From positions 18,782,632 through 18,846,631 of the forward strand of contig OX463856.1 of assembly GCA_949825065.1 (NCBI GenBank): a DNA stretch of 64,000 nucleotides, written 5' to 3'. A model generated the notes under the pieces. That model was not told the origin of the DNA. It saw only the letters and a program-made list of their open reading frames with translations, and did not search any database. The stretch comes from Odontocerum albicorne. Lineage: Eukaryota > Arthropoda > Insecta > Trichoptera > Odontoceridae. Positions 31,190 to 42,952 of this stretch are shown in pieces (position 1 is the first letter of the stretch; each line of letters begins with the position of its first letter). Both the position numbers and the translations under genes were made by a program.

Positions 31190-31660
31190 ACCACCTAAAT
31201 ATATTGGATAATTTTCTGTATGTTGTCGAAATATTTGCATTGAGAGAAAAAAAGGTGCGCAAGATGATAGAAACCTTGGAGTTGTGCTGCTGGCGACATA
31301 TGAGTTGGACAACACATAAGATAAATTCATTAATTATGGAAGAACTACAAATCAAACAGCGTTTGTCTTCAATTAAAAAACTGAATCATCAGGTACTTCG
31401 ACCATATTATTATCAGAATGGAAGATACAATGAAAAGACAGGTAATCCGAGGGAAAAAAGATAAAATTTCTAAAATACCCCTAAGATAGATTACCAACGC
31501 GTTGGAAAGACTTGTGAATAATGCAACGAACAACTCATTCCAAGAGTTTAAAGAAATGCAACTGACCGTGAGACGTAAAGGGATGCGTATCATTCTTTCT
31601 GCAGAGCGGTCAATTCGCTCGCAAAATCAAATTCAATGATCAATGATCACGGCTACTCTA
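31190..31660 (+). pseudogene. RTE-like retrotransposon remnant (ORF2 C-terminus)
   Basis: The plus-strand frame has MIETLELCCWRHMSWTTHKI, LIMEELQIKQRLSSIKKL, and after frameshifts ALERLVNNATNN and a final SAERSIRSQNQI or CRAVNSLAKSNS. This matches the E.CCWR..L.ISWT...N..VL.EL.IKQRL end of an RTE lineage other than the main copy at 11955. Confidence 0.7.
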
Positions 31661-31699
31661 TAAAAAGCACAACAAATGATCACAGCTACTCTATGGTAT

Positions 31700-33220
31700 A
31701 TAAAGCATAACAAATAATAGGAAAATAGTAGACAAATTATTGTCTAGCTTCAAAAATGTATTAAGTGGTTATCCGCTATTTAACAAATTTAAGATTATAT
31801 TTGATATATAATATATCCTGTTTAAAAGTTAAACGAGCATCGTTATTTACGTTTATGTAATAATAAGGAAATATCTCAGATAATAATATATATTACAATA
31901 CATAAATTCATAAATAAATTTGAAGTGAAAGCACGCAGCACACGGGTCAATAAAATTTATCGTTCACAGTTTGCATATCAACTGAATATGAAATACACGA
32001 CAAACATAAACATTTAAATATAAATATTATCCATACAACTAATGTAAATCTTTGAGCTTAAGCGCATTAATAAAATGTATAGATCGAATTATCATATTCC
32101 GTTTTATAATACGAAATAACATTCAACGTATTATAAAGAACTCGTGCTAAACTCAAATATATTTAACAAATATTCACATAACTTTTATTCACAATGGAAC
32201 GCTGCTCAACAAAGCGCTCATAAAATATAAAACGAAATTCCTCTTTTCAACACAACGCGAATTAAATTAAAATTCATCTCGCATATGTATATTTTTTTGT
32301 AATAAAAATTCTTGAAACACCCAGTGAAATCCCGCTTCGCCGCGTGGGCGTGGCCAAACATGAACTCGCCCAAGTGTTACTCTGTGGAGCATTGGGATAA
32401 CATATGCGTCACTGTTCCACGTGTAGGAATCGATCAAGCTGCATTGGTGATAGAGTGAGATGCACATAGCCGGAAAATTTATGGAAGGAAAATTGATAAG
32501 GGGTGGAAATGAAATATTAATATTTATCAAAGGTGTCTCGTGACGTGAAAATATTTTGTTTGTAACTCGTAATTTTCAAAACGGACACATGTATATTTTA
32601 AAGCGAATACATTAAAGAATAATTGGGCTTTATGTCAATGTGGTAGGAAGCATGACAGCAACGCTGGATATTGAATAAATCGCGATGAGTAGATTAAATG
32701 TTTGAAGGTGTTTTGATATGTGATATTTAAGACATATTATGTGTAGATATAATTTCAAAGTTGTAAGATCAAAATAATGGTTGAATCAAAATAATTTTAA
32801 AATTACACACCTTTCTAATAAATTTTCTTTCAACATTTTTCCTTCTCAAATACAAAACAAAAAAAAACTTTGTTTTGTACGGTTTTTTCAAATAAATGTC
32901 CACATTGTTAATTTGTTGGATTTTAAACTGTTTTTTAGTGGAATTCGGTGAAAATATTTTATTAATTTGTCTTTTATTGAAAAAAATATGACAAATGATC
33001 CGATATGTACTGATAATTAATAAACTGTTTTTACAACAAGTGACTTTTGATATTCGTATATATATATATATATATTGATAAAAAAAGATGAAGATATAAT
33101 GAATACAGAGTTTGATTAATATTCCAAGGGTGATAGCGTTAACTGTGGAAATTTATGTTTATTAAAATATAATTAAAATTTGAAACACTGATTAATCCAC
33201 TTGTAAATATATGTCTAACT
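31700..33220. other. AT-rich DNA with one GC-richer island at about 32310-32480
   Basis: The island (ATCCCGCTTCGCCGCGTGGG, CGTGGCCAAACATGAACTCG) carries a CCACGCCCAC-type GC-box word on the minus strand. It matches no repeat seen here. A (TA)n tract lies at about 33055-33075. Nothing else recognised. Confidence 0.35.
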
Positions 33221-33221
33221 C

Positions 33222-33275
33222 AACTGGTTTCAAATAATAAGTGACTCATCTTCAGGGGTATTCCGAACCGAGTTC
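33222..33275 (-). repeat. Third copy of the Penelope-LTR-like motif
   Basis: The minus strand at 33227-33255 reads CTGAAGATGAG...TTTGAAAC, the same frame of conserved words as at 5161-5187 and 17874-17900. Confidence 0.5.
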
Positions 33276-33419
33276 GGTGGATTAAACAATGTTACGATTT
33301 ACAGTTTGAACTTATATATGTATTTGTAGAAAAAAAGTGTTTGAAGAAATAAATAAATAAGAACACTCGGCGATGGTTTAGCCTTATTGAAAGAATTTAT
33401 ATAAAAATAATTATTAAAC

Positions 33420-33560
33420 AAATCTACAAGAAGAGATTTGAAAGGTAAGTCTTTGGCTTGTTTCAAACAGCGACTGAAAAAGCTTTATAATTCCTTTCAA
33501 TAACAGAGCGTGTTACCAGGTTCCCAAACAATCTTTCCCAATATTATCTCCTATCTCACA
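33420..33560 (+). pseudogene. Short non-LTR ORF2 C-terminal remnant
   Basis: A short LACFKQRLKKLYN peptide can be read near 33459-33500, the same type of ending as at 30462. Little else is preserved. Confidence 0.35.
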
Positions 33561-34119
33561 GCCGTAGTTGAAATAGTTATAGGTATTTAAATTGACAAAT
33601 TATTCCTGGTTCCTTTTTTGTCTTTTATTTTTTTTTATTGTTAATCCTTCACCCAGCACTGGAAACAAAACTGTAGAAAAAAAATTGGTTGAAAAAGATT
33701 GCGCCAAATTGTACAATGAAGAGTTTGTTTAAATAAATTAAGGTAAAAACATATGAACGTTAGTAGGTATGGGTAAACGACCCACCCCAGAATATACCTG
33801 ATCTAAGATTTAACTATAAAATAACCATTTAACGGACTATAAAATATCAGTTCAGTTCTGCATATATAGTACAAGATTGTGCTATGATCTTTTGGTATTT
33901 CAAATAAATAAATAAAAAAACGTTCGGCGGGTTGTTTTTTCTTTATATTATTACGGCCATATGTGATTTTAAAAGATAAATACAAAGGATTCGGATAAAT
34001 CAAGGAATGTGTAGATATACCAGGATGAGAAAATAACGACAGGAAAAGCACGTGATAGTTAGTAGGTATGTGCATATACTTAAGTCTGGAATCATCCTGT
34101 CCACTCTTTCTCTAGCCCT

Positions 34120-35270
34120 TAATTATTATTATTATTATTATTACACATGACAAGAAATATACATAATTTGAGAAAAAACAACAGATAATTTGATTTGGAC
34201 ATACAATTTTAATGGATCTGGGTTTGTTGCCTTTCATTTGTCGTATTCCCAGTAAACTAGGCTTTTGCCTGTATCTCACTGAGGATATTTAGCATGAAAA
34301 AATAAATCGATACTTCTTTCCGATTTTTGATTACACAAAAACAAAACCCCGTTGCACGCTCTCATCAACCTGACAAACAGTGACACTCAACTACAACTGG
34401 AAACATCTTGCGAAATTCACCTCCTCACACATCATCACTCTAGAAAGACCAAAAATATTCATCCTACAATATACCGCACACAATTATAAGAATAAAAATA
34501 AAAATTAAAACAAAAAAAATACACAGAAACACAAAAACAACCAAAATTAAAACAACAAGAAGAAACCCACACTCACGAGCTCACATAAATCCTTTCCACT
34601 CGTCATTCATCCTGAAAGCCCAAGTACTCAAAATCCTGTCGCAATAACAACCACGCTCCGATCGACTGTTTAAATGGTTTTCCTACCTTTACCTTTATTG
34701 AAGTCGGCACGCCATTGTATGTAATGGGAGCCACATAAGCATATTGCCTTTGGGCAAAAGAGGTTTTAACTCTAGGGATGGTGAACATTTCATTAGTTGC
34801 CATGCGTGTCATGTGTGTCTGCTGAGTCTTCCCTTCCTCTCGATGGTAGTGCCAGAGAATGGATTTGAGATGTAAATTGGCCATGTTCAGGACCTGATAC
34901 TCTCTGAAAAGCTCCGCCGTGGGATACCGAGCAGGAAGTTTATTAATTATTTTCACAATCAATTTTAGGGAAACCTGCAATGTGTTTTTGGGTTAAGGTG
35001 CATCCCCCCCAAACTGATATACCGTAAGAAAGTGCTGACTGACATAAGGCGAAGTATATACTTTTAAGAATATTTTCACTGAGCACATTTCGAATCATAC
35101 GGAATATGTATCCTAGTTTTCTGATTTTTGCGCTCAAAGTGTTAATATGGACCTCCCAACGAAGGAACTGATCAACACAAACTCCAAGGTACTTTATACT
35201 ATCAACCCTTTCCAAGGAAACACAACTACTTAATATCGAGCATTGACCGCCTATACGAGTATATTTCAAT
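34120..35270 (-). pseudogene. Non-LTR family M: ORF2 C-terminal part plus 3' UTR
   Basis: Two overlapping minus-strand frames (34943-35269 and 34603-34980) are one ORF2 fragment broken by a frameshift near 34960. The first has ERVDSIKYLGVCVDQFLRWE, HINTLSAKIRKLGYIFRMIR and LCQSALSYGISVWGG. The second has KLPARYPTAELFREYQVLNM. This is the thumb/connection region after a CR1/L2-Jockey type reverse transcriptase. The 3' UTR (34120-34600) is shared with copies at 24720, 37690 and 49908. An (ATT)n tract at 34123-34143 marks its 3' end. The catalytic YADD part is not present. Confidence 0.82.
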
Positions 35271-35271
35271 G

Positions 35272-35870
35272 TCAGAGCTTATTGGACCTTAGTAGATATT
35301 CATCACTTTTTATTGATGCGATTTTTTTTTCCAGTTTAACTTTAAATGTTATGCTACCTTGATATTTTTTATCATTGATTGGCACGATTAAAAAATGACA
35401 CATGTAATTTTCAAAGTACGTACATTTCTGTAAAACACGCACTAATATTAATTTCATCCACGGTCACCGCAGACCTCAAAATGATATCCTACGAGTATAA
35501 TATTTTTATGCAATAAACTGATGAAATCGATAAATTGTAGGGAAATTGTAGGGAATATATTATCATGTCTAGTAGACATTAGAATAAGTAAACTACATAT
35601 ACCTATGTTTCACATTACAATCCTACAAGTTTTACTTTATTGAGTTATGGTTTTAATGTAACATTTAATGTAAATATCTTGAGGTAATGTAACAATTAAT
35701 GTAAATACCTTACGTTAATTGTAAATAAATAAAGATAATAGTAAGAAATATTAAATTGAAATTTAAAAATTCCAGAAAAGTTAGAACATTTTTTTATTGA
35801 TCTAAAAAAATATGTTTTGTAGTATTTTTTTGACTTTTGTTAAGTTAAAAAAAATGTTGTGCGTTGTTAT
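35272..35870. other. AT-rich DNA, nothing certain
   Basis: May include further decayed family M coding sequence just right of 35270. Short TGTAA(C)ATTTAATGTAAATA duplications occur at 35655-35725. Confidence 0.4.
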
Positions 35871-35877
35871 TGTACAT

Positions 35878-36310
35878 ATCATCACGCCATACCACTTTTG
35901 GGGAAGACAAAGTGAACACATCTCCACATCTTTCTATCCATGTACACAACTCTTGCGTCATTCGTATACATACTTCTCGTCCAAGTTCTTTTCCTATTTC
36001 TCATACTTATAACTTTTCCCTCAGTAAAAAAATCTCCAGGTATCTCCTTTCACTCTTTCTTTGGTCTACTTATTTCTTGATTTTACTTTATTTCAGATGT
36101 ACATATTTATTTTGTAACTTATTCTATCAATATGACCAAACCATCTCATAATTTCTTTATTACTTTTACTTATAAAATGCATATCTAATAAATTACCGAT
36201 CATTGTAATACAAGACCCCAAGCGCACATTTATACCACATTTATTCTTCTAATATCACTCCCTTTCAGTGCACAAGCTTTCTTCCATATATCAAGGTTGG
36301 CACTAGCACA
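35878..36310 (-). mobile_element. LINE family L-related 3' fragment, reverse orientation
   Basis: TCATCACGCCATACCACTTT, GGGGAAGACAAAGTGAACAC, CTCACTTTCTTT-like tracts and CCAAACCATCTCATAATTTC (reversed GAGATGGTTTGG) follow the family L order on the minus strand. More diverged than other copies. Confidence 0.6.
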
Positions 36311-36547
36311 TCACTGTGCGCAATCCCTTTCGAAGATTTTGCGCATGATTTATTGATTAAAACAGTATTAAAAGTGCGACATTGACCTTGTTACTTTGCG
36401 CAACATGCTTTTCAATATCTTTGTTATAATGTATGAAAGTTTGAAATATCTTATTTTTTCTTATATTCAATTACAGCAACATTTGTTTTGTTTTTTAACT
36501 GTGGATAGTTAATAATATGTACATTAACAACCATTAATAAGAAAATT

Positions 36548-36900
36548 ATAGGTAGTTTGAAAAGTAATTTTGTATTTGTAGGTCAAATTAAAACGTAAAA
36601 TGGCACCAAATACTTGTAAGCAGTGGTTTTCGATATTTTAAGTATATCAGCAATCTCTCTCGTAGAACATTGGTTGCTCTCGATCAAAGTCTTGAATTGG
36701 TCGTCATCAGTGGTGCTTTAGTCTTGCTAGAGTGGACATCCTCTTCGAGCGTTGTATTACCATAACGGATTTTTTAAACCACATTTGATACACATGATCG
36801 CTCACTGCATCGTCGATATACACTGCATATATACGAGTATTTTTAATTTTGTGATACATTTTTCATTTACGGTAGTAAAAAAAACATTAAGTACTTCTTT
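36548..36900 (-). pseudogene. Mariner-like transposase N-terminal remnant
   Basis: The minus strand in broken frames reads YQMWFKKSVMVIQ, then DQFKTLIESNQ, STREIADILKISKTTAYKYL-like text. This is the helix-turn-helix region of mariner transposases (FK.LIE.N...T..E.A..L..S..T...HL). AGGTAGTTTGAAAAGTAATT at about 36551 resembles a mariner terminal repeat. The catalytic part is deleted. Confidence 0.65.
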
Positions 36901-37689
36901 GTATTGACACCAAAAAACCACTTAACCAATTTGTGTAAGTTAACCTTTCATACTATTATACATTCATCGTACATTTGGAATGAAGTTAGAAATAATATTA
37001 TACGTTCATACATTTGGAATGAAGTTAGAAACTCAAATTATATAATTTCGACATCTATTCGAGAAAAACGACACTACTTTGCGGGCAGCTCAATAGTTAA
37101 CATTTTTTTATTTTGATCAAGGTTGATAAGCCACTGTTTTATTCTAATCTCCACTATTTCACCTGTCTAAGTATCCATCTACCGCATAATACGATTAAAA
37201 GATTCCATCGCAGCTCGTATCAGGCGCATGGGAAACTGTTACGTTACGGTGTGTCGATATTAAGGTTCTTAAGGGGTTATAAATAATATCTTCTGTCTTG
37301 ATGTATGTCGTCTTATGTCTTTTGGAGGAGATTATGTCCATAATATGATGTGCCATGAAGAAGATTGACAGAAACAGAGAGTAAAAGTGGCCGTCCTATT
37401 ATGGTCAACAGCAACAAGAGTTTGGCTGACAAAATACAAAGCTATGAGCATGTGGTATTTATTAAACACAACTATTCATAGATAATGTTGAATATCAAAC
37501 TTAACTATAATGAATTATGCATTTTATAAGTGTATTTTATTTTAATTAATTTGTTTTATTCTACATTTGATATAGGCTTAACCCAATTACAAAAAAACAT
37601 CATTCTACGTATAAATAACGCAATATAAAAACAGGAACAATGTTACGTGTGCTTTCCTGTGAAGTGACTCAGTTATACATATATACCAG

Positions 37690-37845
37690 TTCATATATTT
37701 GTCCTCGGTGAGATACAGGCAAAAGCCTAGTTTACTGGGGACACGACAAATGAAATGCAACAAACCCACATACATTAAAATTGTGTGTTCAAATTAAATT
37801 ACCTGTCGTTTTTTCACAAATTGTATATATTTCTGCTCATGTTTG
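37690..37845 (+). mobile_element. Non-LTR family M 3' UTR fragment
   Basis: CTCGGTGAGATACAGGCAAA, AGCCTAGTTTACTGGGGACA, CGACAAATGAAATGCAACAA is the plus-strand form of the family M 3' UTR. Confidence 0.8.
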
Positions 37846-38214
37846 AATAAGATAAAACAATTAAAAAATATACAAAGTTTATTAAGGAGTTTACTTCTCA
37901 ATTTATCCACCAAAAAGTGGAAGATATCGATATCAGAAATTCAATTCAATAAGGTCATTCCGTGTACAAGTGGTGTTGCTCTGAAGAGTTCAGTTCGCGA
38001 ACGAGCACCGAAAATAAACATAATTAACAATGGCGTAATTATTTGTCCGGTACATTAAATAGAAGTCTGTGAATCAACGAAGCGTTTGCCATTTTTGCCA
38101 TTAGTAATTTGTAAATGTATAAACATGTGCATTCATTTCTTCTAATGCTTAAGGAGTAATATCTAAGTATACCCAGTTAAAATATGGATTACAGTCATGG
38201 GTAAACTCACATAA

Positions 38215-38625
38215 CATATAATTTTGCAATAAAGATGTCGCGGATTTCTCTTTTGAACTGCCTCAGCTTTCAGGAAATTGTGGATTCCTCTAGGATTTCA
38301 AATTATTGAGCTGCACTCTAATATACTGCGAACCGGTGAATTGTAAAGGGATTTCATAAGCGCCACCATCAAATTTCCTAGAGACTTAAAACAAATCCCA
38401 GAACTTTATTGACCAACAACACATATTCTCAATATGATAACCGAATGTCTATTTACTGTTGAACATGACGCCATGGTCTTTGATAGTGTCGACACGCACG
38501 ATGGACTGATGATCGATTAAGTATTTTAGTACTGCTGGGTCTTAGCTCTTGAAAATGCCATGAACTTACATTTAGAGATGTTGAAGACCAGCTTATTGGT
38601 CTCAATTCTCAATCAACTAATTGTC
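38215..38625 (-). pseudogene. Jockey-type non-LTR reverse transcriptase remnant (region after YADD)
   Basis: The minus strand across frames reads LVFNISKCKFMAFSRAKTQQ, VDTIKDHGVMFNSK, HIENMCCW, SLGNLMVALMKSLYNSPVRS and a KAEAVQKRN-like peptide. These follow the order 'NLSKC..MSFSR..DLGV.FD..L.F..HI......LGF..R..K.LY.S.VRS.LEY...VQK.F' of Jockey-type elements. Its left-hand partner (YADD) would be to the right, where a minisatellite begins. Confidence 0.72.
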
Positions 38626-39018
38626 GAGTTGTAGAGATGTGCACATGATATAAACGTACACATTCGAACATTTCGAGCTGTAGAAATGTGCATATGATAT
38701 AAACGTACATATTCGAACATTTTGAGCTGTAGAAATGTAGACATGATATAAACGTACACATTCGAGCATTTCGAGCTGTAGAAATATGCACATGATATAA
38801 ACTTACACATTCTAATATTTCGAGCTGTAGAAATGTGCACCTGATATAAACGTACACATTCGAACATTTCGAGTTGCACAAAAGTGCACATGATATAAAC
38901 GTACACATTTGAACATTTCGTGTTGTACAAAAGTGCACATGATATAAACGTACACATTCGAACATTTCGAGTTGTTGAAATGTGCACATGATATAAACGT
39001 ACACATTCGAATATTTCT
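38623..39018 (-). repeat. 49-bp minisatellite, 8 copies
   Basis: GATATAAACGTACA starts at 38647, 38696, 38745, 38794, 38843, 38892, 38941 and 38990, an exact 49 spacing. The minus-strand unit lacks stop codons in all three frames, so ORFs of 64, 124 and 151 codons appear together; these are artefacts of the repeat. Confidence 0.95.
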
Positions 39019-39059
39019 GCAGTTTTAAGATTGTATTATTTGTATGGTACCTACCCTTC

Positions 39060-39350
39060 AACATATTCCAACTGATGATTAGAACAAATTGAAAAACAAG
39101 GCCAGGAGAGTATATAAATCAAGTTTTCGGATGTATAACCACTGGATAAGGTGCATAAATAAAGTTTCATCACCGCATGTGTTAACAATGCTACCCCGTA
39201 CGAGAAGATGGAAATAACACTCGTACGTAATAGTGTTGTTACTAGACAAACTCTTTTATTAGACTGAAAACATTTTACCAGACCGGGAATCGAAACCGAA
39301 ACCTCCATGTGGCAGTCAAGTGTCTTACTGCCTAAGCTAAAAAAATTAAG
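39060..39350 (-). mobile_element. tRNA-derived SINE, type E
   Basis: Reverse strand: TAGCTTAGGCAGTAAGACAC (A-box-like), GGTTTCGGTTTCGATTCCCG (B-box-like), GTCTGGTAAAATGTTTTCAG. The body has ACTAGTAACAACACTATTACG-like text, also seen in diverged form near 46560-46620. Confidence 0.65.
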
Positions 39351-39714
39351 CAGTAAGAAATTTTAAATGGTTTAATCCGCCTCTGATAAACATAATGCTA
39401 ACATCTGTGACGGTTTAATTTAGAGCGGGTAATAATTTCAGAAAAAAATATATACAGTCACTTCCATATTTATGCGATTCAAGAATAAAAATAAACACAT
39501 AAGTAACTTCAGACTGAAAATACCCGAGTCGAACAATTAAAGCGTATGCATGAACCATAAAAGCGGTATTTACAACTTAAATTAGAATCAAATCGACGAA
39601 ATCTGTATTTTTAGATCTATTATAGAACCACTTTTAGATTACTGATAAATACTAGAATGTTATTTTTACAACCATTCATTCATTCATTTGTTACAACTTA
39701 ACATAGGAAGAACG

Positions 39715-39850
39715 TCATAATGAAGAGAGACATTGTCTTCGGCCCTGTTAATCAAGCCTTCGGGTTTAGAAGGCGCGTAATTCGTGTTATAAAATAAGTC
39801 ATACGTATGGTTGTCGTGTTGCAAATATTATATTAACATACTCGTACACG
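39715..39850 (+). repeat. Dispersed repeat shared with 46430-46600
   Basis: ACATTGTCTTCGGCCCTGTT...GGCGCGTAATTCGTG parallels ACATTATTTTCGGTCCCGGT...AGGCATGAAATTCGTT. Identity unknown; possibly the far part of SINE type E or a related element. Confidence 0.45.
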
Positions 39851-39894
39851 GAGAAGTACCAGTTACTGAAATTCTAACTAGACCATTGATGTTT

Positions 39895-40185
39895 TTTTTT
39901 ATAATACTCATTGAGTAACTTGTTCTAATGTATTTATATTCATTGATTAACTTCTAAACAAAAAAATTGAATTTTTATACTCATGGACTATTTTTTAACT
40001 AAGACATTTTAGTATTCATTGACGAACTTCTAACCAGGCCATTTTGGTATTTTAATACTCATTGACGAACTTCTTTCTAGGCTATTTTTATAATTTTATG
40101 CTTATTAAGTAACTTCAAACCAGGCAATTTTTATATTTTATATTCATAAAACGAACTTTTTACCAGGCCATTTTTGTATTTTTTT
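39895..40185 (+). repeat. Degenerate tandem repeat, unit about 45 bp, 6 copies
   Basis: ATACTCATTGACGAACTTCT and CCAGGCCATTTTTGTATTTT words recur at about 39904, 39950, 40013, 40056, 40105 and 40145 with drifting spacing. Confidence 0.65.
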
Positions 40186-40429
40186 AGTACCTATCGGGAA
40201 TCCAACTAGAAACTCGCAGCTGAAAGACACTTTTTTTAACTATGTCAAAAGGTCAACACTATAGAAAATATATTGTGAGGATAATAACGATCTCAGCACC
40301 GGTGGTGCAAGGTTATTACGTTTATTTTTTACTCGGGTGTTCCGGTTACAATTTTGCAACGAGTCTCTTAAAGAGGGACACTTTTCTACGTCAATGGATT
40401 TTATGTGAACCGGATGTCAGTTAGATCAT

Positions 40430-40605
40430 GGGAATCATATTTTGAAAGACGAAAATTTAGAAGTCAGATAAATCGTAGGAGTTGTTTGAGAAGGTGTATG
40501 TGTGTAGGAAAGGTGAAGGATGTGCGTCGCGATAGGAAAATCTGATACTCTGTCCTCTCTGCTTTATCCTGATTTGGAAACGGCGCAATGGTATCTATGT
40601 TTAAA
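40430..40605 (+). mobile_element. LINE family L 3' fragment
   Basis: GTCAGATAAATCGTAGGAGT, TGTTTGAGAAGGTGTATGTG, CGTCGCGATAGGAAAATCTG, ACTCTGTCCTCTCTGCTTTA. Confidence 0.8.
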
Positions 40606-40734
40606 AAAACAGTTGACTGACGTGATTCCCTGTAATAATTTTTGAACGATTCGTGAAATATAATATTTTAACGTTAGTTTAAACAAAAATATCAATCGAT
40701 TAATGAAAAAAACTGTTGATCAAGGTAAAGTTTT

Positions 40735-40930
40735 GATGGTGGTGAAGGAAGGAGGATGAAGGGTGAAGGCAGTAACCGACAGTCCAGCCGGCGGAATGGA
40801 AGCCGCGTGATGCTGTACACTCACTGGACACATCGCAGTGCCGTCACTGCGTCTGGACGGGAGATAAGCTTGGAGCCACATTCGGACCAAGAGCAGGGGC
40901 GGTTCGATGGATCAACCTATTTAATTTCAT
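40735..40930. other. GC-rich unique segment, candidate conserved element
   Basis: The strongest GC-rich island right of the LIM1 exon (GACAGTCCAGCCGGCGGAAT, CGCAGTGCCGTCACTGCGTC). An 83-codon ORF resembles no family. CAGTGCCGTCACTG is a short palindrome-like word. Confidence 0.3.
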
Positions 40931-41029
40931 TCCTTTCACGTTTTAATCATTGGCAAAGCCGCAATCTTTCTATTCTAATACTCAACTTAAATATATTTAT
41001 TTTGTAATATTTTTAATCTGTCAATGATG

Positions 41030-41105
41030 ACGGGTTCGAGTTCTTTGCTTTTGATGGGTTCAAGTTTGCTGTTGATGGGTTCGAATTTGCTTTCTAATCG
41101 ATTCT
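41030..41105 (+). repeat. Triplicated B-box-like word
   Basis: GATGACGGGTTCGAGTTC, TGATGGGTTCAAGTTTGCT and TGATGGGTTCGAATTTGCT in succession. Confidence 0.5.
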
Positions 41106-41574
41106 GCATAAATTGTCATTTTATTATTATGAATTTAATTTCTGAAATATTTAATTCTGAAGATGTTGAATGAGTAAAATAGATCAATGGACTAAAAGTA
41201 TTTTATTTCTGTTATGAAGTACAACAAGTGTGATTATTAGAGAGGTTAACTAATTAGTGTATCAAATATATTTATTTCAGTTACTGTAACAAGTTTTTTT
41301 TGTAAATGTAGTTTTTTGACATTTTCTGTTACTTTAACGTTTCCATGCTAGGTCATTAGTTTTCCAGTGTTTTCTTTTAAATAAAGTTACGATTTTTTAC
41401 ACATTAATTTTGTTAGTTTTAACTTTTAAATTGAATACCCTACCCTTATTTTCACTTTGTAATAAAAAAATAGGCGAAGTAGAATGTGGTTACAAAATAT
41501 CGTCATGAAAAAAACAATCTAGGATATTATTAGACAACAACTCCGAAGCCTCCCGAGTAATTGACTAGTATTTA

Positions 41575-42115
41575 ACGTCAGTTATATTCAAACGTTTGAG
41601 TAACATTTGAAAGTTTGTACATCTTCAAAAGTAATCTCCCGATATCTTTGAAGCAAAATATCTACAATCAGTGCATTCTCTCAGTACTAACGTATGGCTG
41701 TGAAATATGGACGCTCACAGCAAAGAACACACAAAAGCTCCAGACCGCACAAAGGGGCATGAAGAGATGCATGTTGGAACATACTATGTTAAAAGAGACC
41801 GTAAACGAAACACTTGGATTCGCAACATAACAAAAGAGGAGACGTAATAAAGGTGTGCAAGAAAATGAAGTGGCAATGGGCAGGACACGTAGCCAGAATT
41901 TAAGATTCCCGGTGGACGTTCGAAATAATCCAATGGCACCCAAGAGGTATAAAGAGGCCCAGATAAAGACCGAAGGTACACTGGATAGATACAATCAAGA
42001 AGCATGGCAGCATCACATGGCACCGACGAGCAAAAAACCGAACGATTTGGAGTCAACTTGGGGTGACCTTCATCCAGCAGCGGACCGACTCTGGTAGACA
42101 ATGATAATGATGATA
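41575..42115 (+). pseudogene. RTE-like retrotransposon remnant, second lineage (ORF2 C-terminus and tail)
   Basis: The first frame reads LPISLKQNIYNQCILSVLTY, GCEIWTLTAKNTQKLQTAQR and GMKRCMLEH. After a frameshift: MKWQWAGHVARI, VHWIDTIKKHG, WSQLGVTFIQQRTDSGRQ. This is the 'L.LK.....QCVLPV.TYG.ETWTLT......L...QR.MER.ML ... WAGHVAR ... RW.DDI' ending of the RTE lineage common in arthropods. A GATAATGATGATAC tail follows at 42101. Confidence 0.85.
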
Positions 42116-42940
42116 CTTAAAGGTTATCACAACTGTTGTACAATAGTTTGAAACGTTTTTTAGGGTTCGAAAACGTGGACCATCATTTAAGTCAATTATC
42201 TCAAGACTGTAAACAACTTCGAAAAACATTTTGAACGAATGCATTTACCGTGTTTTAAATGGGATCAGTTAATGTAAACTATTTAAAAGTTTTCTTTATT
42301 TAAAAAAAACATCGAACTTATTTTCCATAGAAAAACTCTATGCGTTTGAATTTAAAACATATGTAACCTACAAAAAGCAAACCGGTGAAAAAAATCATTT
42401 ACTAATTACAGACATTTATTTGAAAAGATAAAATATCGTTTATACATACATCGACTTGTACTTTATATAGGTAAAAATATATTCCATTAAAATTTTTGTA
42501 AGTCGTATTTGTACACTTGTTTTAGTAGCGATAAAGCCGGCTTGAATTTGCATTTACACGTTATAAACACCATGTTAAATCATCAAAATTAATGTGAAAA
42601 AAATGTAAATTTTTCCCCTCACGTGCCGCCATTGTTTCGTTAGACAGGGACGCTTTCATCTGAGAGTTTTATTTGTTTCATTGCAGAAAAGGATGGGAGA
42701 ATAAGCAATGAACGGGTGTGAGCGGGATATAGTTTAATTTCCACATATTTTCATACATAATGATATATCGAGTTATCAAAAGAGTGGTTTCTCCATTTGT
42801 TTCGAAGCGGTAAAATTTTTATTAAGGTTATCTCGAAATTGTAGAATCAAATACAGATTTGTATTTTTTGTATTTATTTGTTTTTTATCGCATTCTCAAG
42901 TATGAGAATACGATACATACCAACATGCCATGCCGTTTCT
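42116..42940. other. AT-rich DNA, nothing recognised
   Basis: A slightly GC-richer stretch (CCCCTCACGTGCCGCCATTG) lies at about 42615-42670. No repeat family or coding signal was recognised. Confidence 0.45.
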
Positions 42941-42952
42941 ATCACTTGTAAG

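Noticed and set aside
38609..39064. Cys-rich 151-codon secreted protein
   Set aside because: The ORF is created by the 49-bp minisatellite and the same peptide appears in all three frames.
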